DNA of 20,172 bases from Caldilineaceae bacterium (GTDB taxonomy: Bacteria; Chloroflexota; Anaerolineae; Caldilineales; Caldilineaceae). The position numbers and the translations under genes are program-made. The DNA lies in the NCBI GenBank assembly GCA_014879855.1, contig JACSRH010000281.1, positions 1-20,172 of the forward strand, written 5' to 3'. The notes beneath the pieces are model-generated. The model did no database searches, had not been told where the DNA came from, and was given only the letters and a program-made list of their open reading frames with translations. Below are positions 8,701-20,172 of this stretch, piece by piece; the first letter of the stretch is position 1; each line of letters opens with the position of its first letter.

Positions 8701-8701
<1 letters not shown>
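7118..8701 (-). CDS. Single-pass membrane protein with baseplate J-like domain
   Basis: This 527-residue protein of unknown function has three parts. A cytosolic N-terminal domain (about 1-90) contains RIALDVPEGWLELNNVARM, ALITREPATR and GVPVFSRAEQA. A basic, Arg/Gln-rich linker follows, then one membrane helix at about 153-175 (NLLMGLLIVVALAGFTYYVL). The large extracytoplasmic part includes a stretch at about 228-350 resembling the phage baseplate J/gp47 fold, with VPVEASEPGTTGNVRANTIN as its clearest motif. No other phage gene is nearby, so this is a domesticated envelope protein, as in other Chloroflexota and Gram-positive genomes (from memory). The chosen ATG (8701) overlaps the alaS stop as TAATG. 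A GTG 24 bases further upstream would only extend it into alaS. Its location between alaS and ruvX suggests a housekeeping envelope role, which is an inference. Confidence 0.82.
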
Positions 8702-11397
<2,696 letters not shown>

Positions 11398-11452
11398 AAG
11401 CGTCCGTTCGTGTGCATTCTAGGCGCAGATACGCGCGTGCAATATCCTTGCG

Positions 11453-11481
11453 ATTGTAGGGCAAAGGAGTAGGCGTGTCAA
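11453..11481 (-). promoter_or_regulatory. Sigma-70-type promoter of the alaS run
   Basis: On the minus strand the -35 box TTGACA (11481-11476) and the -10 box TACAAT (11458-11453) are separated by exactly 17 bases. This is a near-perfect housekeeping promoter. The predicted transcript starts near 11446, about 49 bases before the alaS ATG. Confidence 0.85.
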
Positions 11482-11518
11482 AAAAATCACGGTTTCGGGG
11501 CGATAGGGAGTAGAGATA

Positions 11519-11527
11519 TGGTATACT
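11519..11527 (+). promoter_or_regulatory. Extended -10 promoter of the CHAT gene
   Basis: TG (11519-11520), one base, then TATACT (11522-11527) forms an extended -10 element. No good -35 is visible, which is typical of extended -10 promoters. It is divergent from the alaS promoter and lies about 110 bases before the CHAT start codon. The same 9-mer TGGTATACT recurs upstream of the protease gene. Confidence 0.6.
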
Positions 11528-11572
11528 GCTGCCATATTTGTGCAAAAACCGCACCTGCGAAGCCTGGATCGT

Positions 11573-11609
11573 GGGCATCCCTGCCCGCCCGTGCGGACGA
11601 GACGTCCGC
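11573..11609. repeat. Two consecutive hairpins in the CHAT leader
   Basis: GGGCA/TGCCC (11573-11577 and 11582-11586, loop of 4) is followed by the perfect 7-bp stem GCGGACG/CGTCCGC (11593-11599 and 11603-11609, loop AGA). Both lie in the predicted 5' untranslated leader just upstream of the ribosome site. The second resembles a widespread intergenic hairpin family of GCGGRCGAGACGYCCGC type (from memory). Confidence 0.6.
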
Positions 11610-11634
11610 CATCCATTGCACGGAGAGACCCACT

Positions 11635-14001
11635 ATGGCCCAACTTCAATCTGTAGACGGACTGCTCGAACAGGGCGTGCTGGCGCTCTACCGTTGCTGG
11701 CCACGCCTGCCGCACCGCACGACGCTCCCTGCGCTCGACCAGTTGCGCGCTACGTTGGCCGCTGAGTTGGACGCTTTGGCCCCCACGCCCGATCAGGAGC
11801 GCTTTCGCAGGGCCGCGGCCGGCTTTGCCGTGGCCGCCCTGCGTCTGCCGCTGGTGCGGAGCGTTGCCGGCGACGAACTGGATCGACTTGCTGCGTTGCA
11901 ACCGCCAGCAAATCGTACGACGCCGGTGCGTGCTGTGGGGCTGTTGAGCACCGCGCCGGTCACGGCAGAGCGACTGGAGGCACTGGCCGGAATGCTGCGC
12001 GCGGCGGACCCGCCCGCCTATGCGGTGCAGCGCTGGTTTTACGTCGCCAACGAAACGCCTGAGGCCTGGAATGAACTGCGCCCCGCGCTCGCCACGCTGC
12101 TTGACCGGCTGCCCAACGATGCACGCCAGCAACTCAGCACCATCGACGCGACGCTGGCCACCATGCTGGCAGGAGCGTCGCACACGGCGGTCACAACTGC
12201 CTACGAAGCTGCGCTCAAGCAATTGGAGACGATCCCCGGCGTCGTCGCGGCTTTGACCGACCAGTTTTTCAAGTGGAAAGAAGCGCAGAAGCTGATCCGG
12301 CGCAGCGCGGCCGGATTTGGTGCGGCTGGCGAAGCTGAAGCAACCGCAGCGATTCCCAAAGGCGCCGCGGCCCTGCCAGGCGCAGATGAGAGCACACCGG
12401 AGGCCGCCATTGCGCCGACATTGACGACGATTCCAGTCAACTTTCACACCGAGGTGAAATTCCCCGTGAGCGTTCAGCGCCGGCAGGTGAACTGGCTGAT
12501 CGTGCGGCTGCGGCTGCAAAAGCCGGAAGCGACCGCGGCCAGCAGCGTCGTGCCGGTGGAGTTCACCCAGGTTGGCAACGACGCGCCGCCGCCCGAACAC
12601 CTCACCGTGCGCGTGCTGGCGCCCGACTTCGACGAGGAGACGCGCCTGTGGGAGCGGACGATCACGGTGCGCTATGACCAGGATTCCGACCCGGCGGTCT
12701 TCCTGCTCAAAAGCGACCAGCTTGGCAAGAAGCGCATCACCATCGACTTCTATCACAAGGGGCGGCAGGTCGGCAGCGTCGCGTTCGTGACCGAGGTTAC
12801 GGAGATTCAGACGTCTGGCGCCAGCGTCGCGCTGCCGCGCGGCGACGCCGAAACGCCGGAGTTCGCCCGCTTCGAGCGCACCCCGCCGCCGCCCGCGGAC
12901 CTGCACCTGCGCGTGGTCAAGAAGGTGGAGGCAAACACGCTGGCCTTCTGGCTTGACTCCGCGTTAGCCGATGTTCCCTATCGTTCGGAATTTATGGGCG
13001 AGACGCCGCTGACCAGCAAGGATCCGATGACCTTTTTGGCGCAGGAGCTTGACCCGCTCGACGCAATGGTGGCCGCCCTGACCGCGGATCTGACAGAGGC
13101 GGAACGCGCCGACGCTACGCAGAAACTCATCTTGTTGGCTGAAGGGCTGTTCGAGCAGTTGCTGCCCGAACGTTTTCGCGAGGAATACTTTACGCGCATC
13201 GCACCGCTGCGCGAGGCGGGCGTCATCCGTTCATTGCTTATCACCAGCGACGAGCCGTGGATCCCATGGGAGCTGCTCAAGCCCTATCATTACAGCGTGC
13301 GTGAGGCCAAAGAGTATACGGACGATTTTTGGGCGACGCGCTTTCAGCTTGCGCGCTGGCTGGCTGGGCGTGGCCCTCTCGCCCGCGTGGACGTGAAAAC
13401 CGCGGCGCTCGTGCTGCCGGATGTGGGCCTGCCGGCCGTGGATAGCGAGCGCATTTTTTTCGACGACCTCTCCGCGCGGCGCATGATCGCACTTTCCGGC
13501 CCGTCGGTGCTGCGCCAGGAGGTGCTCGATCTCTTTACCGCGGGCGGCTATCAGGTGATGCACATTGCCACGCACGGCCGATTCAATGCCGAGGACGCCG
13601 ACCAGTCCGTGATCGAACTGGCGGACGCACCGCTGCACCCCGGCGATCTGCGCGGGAGTCTATTGCGCGGGATACGCCGCTCGATGCCGCTGGTCTTCCT
13701 CAATGCCTGTGACGGCGGACGCGCCAACTTTGGACTGACCGGGTTGGGCGGCTGGGCGGAGAAGCTTTTCAAGGAAGCCAATGCCGCCGCGTTTGTAGGT
13801 GCGCTCTGGGAAGTGCACGACGAGCTGGCCGTGGAGTTTTCCAAGCACTTCTACAACCGGCTTGCGGAGGGCGACACCCTCGGCGAAGCGATGCGCGCGG
13901 CGCGCGCGCATCTGCGCGAACTCGACCCGGTCAACCCGACCTGGCTGGCTTACACGCTGTACGGCGACCCCAACGCCGCCGTGCAAATCGGATCAGCCTA
14001 A
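11635..14001 (+). CDS. CHAT-domain (caspase-like) protein with extra N-terminal domains
   Basis: This is a 788-residue protein with a C-terminal CHAT domain, a caspase-superfamily cysteine protease fold found in bacterial conflict and signalling proteins. The domain begins near residue 530 (LLITSDEPWIPWELLKPY) and ends with TWLAYTLYGDPNA. The catalytic pair is present: His647 in HIATHG and Cys692 in FLNACDGG. Residues about 1-210 are helical. An Ala/Pro/Glu-rich linker lies at about 225-265. Residues about 268-388 look like a beta-sandwich (EVKFPVSVQRRQVNWLIVRL, then RLWERTITVRYDQD). There are no signal peptide, membrane segment or NTPase motifs. The ATG at 11635 is chosen for GGAGAG seven bases upstream. 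An upstream in-frame ATG at 11518 overlaps the promoter and is rejected. It is divergent from alaS and followed by unrelated genes. The substrate is unknown. Confidence 0.88.
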   Translation: MAQLQSVDGLLEQGVLALYRCWPRLPHRTTLPALDQLRATLAAELDALAPTPDQERFRRAAAGFAVAALRLPLVRSVAGDELDRLAALQPPANRTTPVRAVGLLSTAPVTAERLEALAGMLRAADPPAYAVQRWFYVANETPEAWNELRPALATLLDRLPNDARQQLSTIDATLATMLAGASHTAVTTAYEAALKQLETIPGVVAALTDQFFKWKEAQKLIRRSAAGFGAAGEAEATAAIPKGAAALPGADESTPEAAIAPTLTTIPVNFHTEVKFPVSVQRRQVNWLIVRLRLQKPEATAASSVVPVEFTQVGNDAPPPEHLTVRVLAPDFDEETRLWERTITVRYDQDSDPAVFLLKSDQLGKKRITIDFYHKGRQVGSVAFVTEVTEIQTSGASVALPRGDAETPEFARFERTPPPPADLHLRVVKKVEANTLAFWLDSALADVPYRSEFMGETPLTSKDPMTFLAQELDPLDAMVAALTADLTEAERADATQKLILLAEGLFEQLLPERFREEYFTRIAPLREAGVIRSLLITSDEPWIPWELLKPYHYSVREAKEYTDDFWATRFQLARWLAGRGPLARVDVKTAALVLPDVGLPAVDSERIFFDDLSARRMIALSGPSVLRQEVLDLFTAGGYQVMHIATHGRFNAEDADQSVIELADAPLHPGDLRGSLLRGIRRSMPLVFLNACDGGRANFGLTGLGGWAEKLFKEANAAAFVGALWEVHDELAVEFSKHFYNRLAEGDTLGEAMRAARAHLRELDPVNPTWLAYTLYGDPNAAVQIGSA

Positions 14002-14008
14002 AATCATG

Positions 14009-14081
14009 GAACGCGGATGACGCCGATCGGGCGGATAGACACGGAATTCTCTTTTGCATCTAATCCGCGTTATCCGCGTTC
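14009..14081. repeat. ATCCGCGTT inverted/tandem repeat
   Basis: GAACGCGGAT (14009-14018) is matched by its complement ATCCGCGTTC (14072-14081), and a second tandem copy of ATCCGCGTT lies at 14063-14071. A further GCGGAT is at 14031-14036. This fills most of the 106-base gap between the CHAT and SMP-30 genes. The type is common between genes in environmental bacteria (from memory). Confidence 0.75.
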
Positions 14082-14107
14082 TATTTTCACTAAAGGAGCG
14101 AGAGGTT

Positions 14108-15109
<1,002 letters not shown>

Positions 15110-15110
15110 A

Positions 15111-15199
15111 ATTGAGAGATTAGGAGATTAGAGATTTGCCGACGGCGTCTGAGCGCTCTTCCCATCTCCAATCTCTTAATCTCCAATCTCCAGTCTCTA
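15111..15199. repeat. AGAGATTAG-type palindromic repeat, copy 1
   Basis: The left arm (15111-15136) is made of GAGAGATTA/GGAGATTA/GAGATT units. The right arm (about 15163-15199) is made of the complementary ATCTCCA/ATCTCTTA/ATCTCCA/ATCTCCA/GTCTCTA units. The GC-rich loop has about 26 bases. It fills the gap between the SMP-30 gene and mutS and ends 22 bases before the mutS start. Confidence 0.85.
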
Positions 15200-15221
15200 T
15201 TCACAGAAAAACCTACGCCCT

Positions 15222-17888
<2,667 letters not shown>

Positions 17889-17896
17889 AATAAATA

Positions 17897-17905
17897 TGGT
17901 ATACT
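17897..17905 (+). promoter_or_regulatory. Extended -10 promoter of the protease gene
   Basis: TG (17897-17898), G, TATACT (17900-17905) is the same 9-mer as the CHAT promoter and shares the preceding ATA. It begins eight bases after the mutS stop and gives a leader of about 210 bases. Confidence 0.6.
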
Positions 17906-17934
17906 TGTGTTAATCCCGTGCTGCGTTTGAGGCG

Positions 17935-17956
17935 GGAGATATCTCCGGCCTGCCGG
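17935..17956. promoter_or_regulatory. Palindromic operator candidate in the protease leader
   Basis: A perfect 12-bp palindrome GGAGATATCTCC (17935-17946) is immediately followed by the inverted repeat CCGGC-CT-GCCGG (17945-17956). Both lie about 30-50 bases downstream of the -10 box, in the untranslated leader. The first could bind a dimeric regulator and the second could form a small RNA hairpin. The rest of the leader (to 18109) shows no gene or riboswitch that I recognise. Confidence 0.4.
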
Positions 17957-18122
17957 CGAAGCAACTACTTCATCTCCCCAGAAGCTCTCGGCATGATGGA
18001 TAGCTTGCTCCGGCAAACTGGTTCTCGTCGAGCCTGTCCTTGGCTACACCACATTAACGCTACATGGCAACAACTAGCTCTGCTAAGGAGCCAGGTCTAT
18101 CCTTTCAGCAGGAGGTCCTTGT

Positions 18123-19631
18123 ATGACAACCAACTATGCAGCATGGGCAAAGATGGGACTGTTTGCTCTGTTTTTGGCGCTGGCGCTCGTGGCCAGCTTG
18201 TTGGTGGAGCGGGTGACCGCGCAGGAAGCGCCAGCCACGCCGGTGGCGCCCGCGCAGGCGGAAGCCCCCGACATTCTCGGCGGGCGTGAGGCCGAACCGG
18301 GCGCCTGGCCGTGGCAAGTCGCGCTCGTGAGCAGCTTCCAGGACAACGCCTATCTGGGGCAGATCTGCGGAGGCACGTTGATTGGTGCGGAGTGGGTGCT
18401 GACCGCGGCGCATTGTGTGAATAACAAAGAACCCTCCTTCATCGAGGCGCTGGTGGGCGCGCATCGTCTCTCCGATACGGGTGAGCGCGTCAAGGTGGCG
18501 CAGATCATCCAGCACGCCGACTACGATCCGACGCAACTCGACAACGATCTGGCGCTGCTGCGGCTCTCTGCCCCGGTCACCTATACGCCGATCTCACTCT
18601 ATCAAGCGATCACCGGCGCCACGGAGTTGGATTTTATGCGCGCCACGGTGATCGGGTGGGGCGCCAAAAGTGTGACCTTTGATTGGTTCTTCATCTCCTT
18701 TGAGTACTCAGATGCCCTGCGGGAAGTCTCGTTGCCATTGGTGAGTCAAGCGCAGTGCCGTCAAAACTTGTACTATGAAGACATCACCGACAATATGTTG
18801 TGCGCGGGATATGAAACCTTGAGCAAGGGCACGTGTTACGGTGACAGCGGCGGGCCGCTGATGGTGCAGAAGCCGGACGCTTCCTGGACGCAGATCGGCA
18901 TCGTCAGTTGGGGGCCATCCGAGTGTGTGGCGTCAGGGCAGTATGACGTTTACACGCGCGTGTCGCGCTACTACGACTGGATCACGACCTGCATGGCCAA
19001 TCCTGATGCGACGGCCTGCCGTGGCGGTGATGAGTACGAGCCGGACAACAGCCCGGCCGAGGCCCAGCAACTTGCCGCGCCCATTGTCAATCAGATGCAC
19101 ACCTTTCATGAAGCGGGCGACCAGGATTGGGTGCGCTTTGACGTCGAGGCGGGCAAAGAATATCTCTTCGTGACCGGGCGCATCACCGATACTGTGGCGC
19201 CCCTCAGAACGATCCTCTGGCTTTTCGACGCCAACGGCTATACGCCGATCACCTATACGGAGGGCGTCAATTGGTGGGAATCTTACTATGGCTCCGGTTT
19301 TACTGAATCAGCGCGGATTGTCTGGAAAGCCGATCGCACAGGCCCAATCTATGTAAGCGTCGAACTCTTGCCCTACCTATATGGGCAGGATTACGGCGTG
19401 CAGACCCGCTACTGGCTGACAATCGGCGCGTATGCGGAGCACTTTCTGCCTGCCGTCCAAGGGCCGGTGGAGACGCCAACCGCGGCGCCCACGGATGCTT
19501 TTGGCAACCCCATTGTAACACCGTACCCAGCTTCTACTCCTATAGGCCCATTGCTCCCAACGCCTATAGACCCATTCCCCACACCTGCTGCGCCAATCGC
19601 ACCGGGCATACCGGCGACGCCGATTCCATAA
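18123..19631 (+). CDS. Secreted S1 (chymotrypsin-fold) serine protease with PPC-like domain and Pro/Thr-rich tail
   Basis: This 502-residue exported endopeptidase has a signal peptide with a hydrophobic core at about 11-28 and probable cleavage after VTA (residue 33). An Ala/Pro-rich propeptide runs to Asp50. The mature enzyme starts ILGG (51-54). The catalytic triad is His97 (TAAHC), Asp142 (DNDLALLRL) and Ser242 (GDSGGPL). Six cysteines match the 42-58, 168-182 and 191-220 disulfides of trypsin. By alignment to trypsin, position 189 is Gly236, 226 is Asp275 and 225 is Tyr274, an unusual specificity pocket. After the protease domain, residues about 304-437 (DEYEPDNSPAEAQQLA, then DQDWVRFDVEAGKEYLF) look like a pre-peptidase C-terminal beta-sandwich. 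The tail from about 447 is rich in Pro, Thr and Ala. AGGAGG at 18110-18115, seven bases before the ATG, fixes the start. Confidence 0.95.
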   Translation: MTTNYAAWAKMGLFALFLALALVASLLVERVTAQEAPATPVAPAQAEAPDILGGREAEPGAWPWQVALVSSFQDNAYLGQICGGTLIGAEWVLTAAHCVNNKEPSFIEALVGAHRLSDTGERVKVAQIIQHADYDPTQLDNDLALLRLSAPVTYTPISLYQAITGATELDFMRATVIGWGAKSVTFDWFFISFEYSDALREVSLPLVSQAQCRQNLYYEDITDNMLCAGYETLSKGTCYGDSGGPLMVQKPDASWTQIGIVSWGPSECVASGQYDVYTRVSRYYDWITTCMANPDATACRGGDEYEPDNSPAEAQQLAAPIVNQMHTFHEAGDQDWVRFDVEAGKEYLFVTGRITDTVAPLRTILWLFDANGYTPITYTEGVNWWESYYGSGFTESARIVWKADRTGPIYVSVELLPYLYGQDYGVQTRYWLTIGAYAEHFLPAVQGPVETPTAAPTDAFGNPIVTPYPASTPIGPLLPTPIDPFPTPAAPIAPGIPATPIP

Positions 19632-19680
19632 ATTGACGCGAGCGAGCAGGGGGTGAGCAATCGATGATTTGCCATTCTCT

Positions 19681-19704
19681 GCTCTTCTTTTCAAGAAAAG
19701 GAGC
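19681..19704 (+). promoter_or_regulatory. Hairpin masking the ribosome site of the PCD gene
   Basis: GCTCTTCTTTTC (19681-19692) can pair with GAAAAGGAGC (19695-19704) with a two-base TT bulge. The right arm contains the AAGGAG ribosome site (19698-19703) of the gene starting at 19711, so folding would hide it. Confidence 0.45.
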
Positions 19705-19710
19705 TATCTC

Positions 19711-20007
19711 ATGCCTAAAGCAACTGCATTGTCCGAAGATCAGATTCAGCGTGCGCTCCACGACCTGCCCGGCTGGAGCGTGGTCGAAGGCAAGCTGCAC
19801 AAGGAGTTCACCTTTGCCGACTTCACCGCGGCCTTTGGCTTCATGACCAAAGTCGCCATCGAAGCCAACACGCTGGATCATCACCCCGAATGGTGCAACG
19901 TGTGGAACAAGGTGGTGATCGACCTCGTGACGCACAGCGCCGACGACCAGATCAGCGATCTGGATGTGAAGCTGGCGGGAACGATCGAGAAGCTGGCAGA
20001 AAGGTGA
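19711..20007 (+). CDS. Pterin-4a-carbinolamine dehydratase (PCD/DCoH family)
   Basis: This enzyme dehydrates 4a-hydroxytetrahydropterin to recycle the pterin cofactor of aromatic amino acid hydroxylases. Many bacterial members have other or unknown roles. The 98 residues match the usual size. The catalytic core is EANTLDHHPEWCNVWNKVVI with His57 and His58, plus His75 in DLVTHSADDQISDLDVKLA. N-terminal LHDLPGWSVVEGKLHKEFTF is also typical. The ATG at 19711 has AAGGAG at 19698-19703. An in-frame ATG at 19669 lacks a ribosome site and adds residues foreign to the family. No phenylalanine hydroxylase gene is in the window, so the partner is unknown. It lies 79 bases after the protease gene and is probably expressed separately. 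Confidence 0.94.
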   Translation: MPKATALSEDQIQRALHDLPGWSVVEGKLHKEFTFADFTAAFGFMTKVAIEANTLDHHPEWCNVWNKVVIDLVTHSADDQISDLDVKLAGTIEKLAER

Positions 20008-20009
20008 GA

Positions 20010-20123
20010 ATAAGAGATTGAGAGATTAGAGACTAGAGATTAGAGATTGAAGATCGGGCAAACGTATTGTCACGCATACTCAATCTCCAATCTCTTACTC
20101 TCTAATCTCCTAATCTCCTAATC
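20010..20123. repeat. AGAGATTAG-type palindromic repeat, copy 3
   Basis: The left arm (about 20010-20050) consists of repeated AGAGATTG/AGAGATTA/GAGACTA/GAGATTA/GAGATTG units. The right arm (about 20081-20123) holds the complementary AATCTCC, AATCTCTTA, CTCTCTAATCTCC and TAATCTCC units. The loop has about 30 bases and is unlike the loops of the other copies. It fills the gap between the PCD gene and the last gene. Confidence 0.85.
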
Positions 20124-20130
20124 AACATTT

Positions 20131-20172
20131 ATGGATCCCATCACGCTGCAACTCTACCGCCACCGCTTCGCC
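20131..20172 (+). CDS. Start of a probable hydantoinase B/oxoprolinase-family gene, truncated by window edge
   Basis: Only 14 codons are visible: MDPITLQLYRHRFA, open to the end. The N-terminus MDPITLxxxRHRF is characteristic of hydantoinase B / 5-oxoprolinase beta-type proteins (from memory), which act in ATP-dependent hydantoin or oxoproline hydrolysis. It begins directly after a repeat, and no ribosome site is obvious. The call is tentative because of the short length. Confidence 0.45.
   Translation, partial: MDPITLQLYRHRFA

Noticed and set aside
11398..11460. T-box or other riboswitch leader before alaS
   Set aside because: Only about 50 bases separate the predicted transcript start from the ATG, and no T-box core is seen.
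11518..11634. Upstream start of the CHAT gene at 11518
   Set aside because: It coincides with the extended -10 box, and a better ribosome site precedes ATG 11635.

Overview
This is a GC-rich bacterial chromosomal window that most resembles a filamentous Chloroflexota bacterium of the Anaerolineae/Caldilineae type. That placement is an inference. It rests on the alaS / baseplate-J-like membrane protein / ruvX / mltG gene order, the secreted protease with a Pro/Thr-rich tail, the CHAT protein, and the abundant small palindromic intergenic repeats. No rRNA, tRNA, CRISPR array, transposase or phage gene was seen. Coding density is high and no gene-free stretch exceeds 300 bases. The longest gap is the 234-base leader of the protease gene.

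Layout. (1) Positions 1-2824, plus strand: the 3' end of a DUF2442 gene, a transglutaminase-like protein translationally coupled to it (ATGA overlap), and a pyrimidine-nucleoside/thymidine phosphorylase with a strong AGGAGG site 13 bases further on. (2) Positions 2902-11397, minus strand: a run transcribed from a near-consensus sigma-70 promoter at 11453-11481, in the order alaS, a membrane protein with a baseplate-J-like domain, ruvX, mltG, a periplasmic-binding-protein-like lipoprotein and a GT4/GT5-type glycosyltransferase. It keeps the alaS-ruvX-mltG order known from Firmicutes and adds envelope genes, so it links translation and rRNA maturation to cell-wall and glycan synthesis. (3) Positions 11519-14001, plus strand: a divergent promoter and a CHAT (caspase-like) protein with an intact His/Cys pair. 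(4) Positions 14108-17888: an SMP-30/gluconolactonase-family protein and mutS. (5) Positions 17897-19631: a promoter with the same extended -10 as the CHAT gene, a long leader with a perfect 12-bp palindrome, and a secreted S1 serine protease. (6) Positions 19711-20172: a pterin-4a-carbinolamine dehydratase and the first codons of a probable hydantoinase-B-type gene.

The most notable observations are these. First, a palindromic GGAGATT-type repeat, also found twice between genes nearby, lies in frame inside mutS and encodes about 27 residues of the protein. Second, the secreted protease has an unusual S1 pocket: Gly at chymotrypsin position 189, Asp at 226 and Tyr at 225, so the negative charge is relocated as in crab collagenase. 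Third, the lipoprotein gene appears to have lost a normal start next to a repeat. Fourth, CHAT and transglutaminase-like proteins with poorly described extra domains are present. Several different repeat families fill most of the intergenic gaps.
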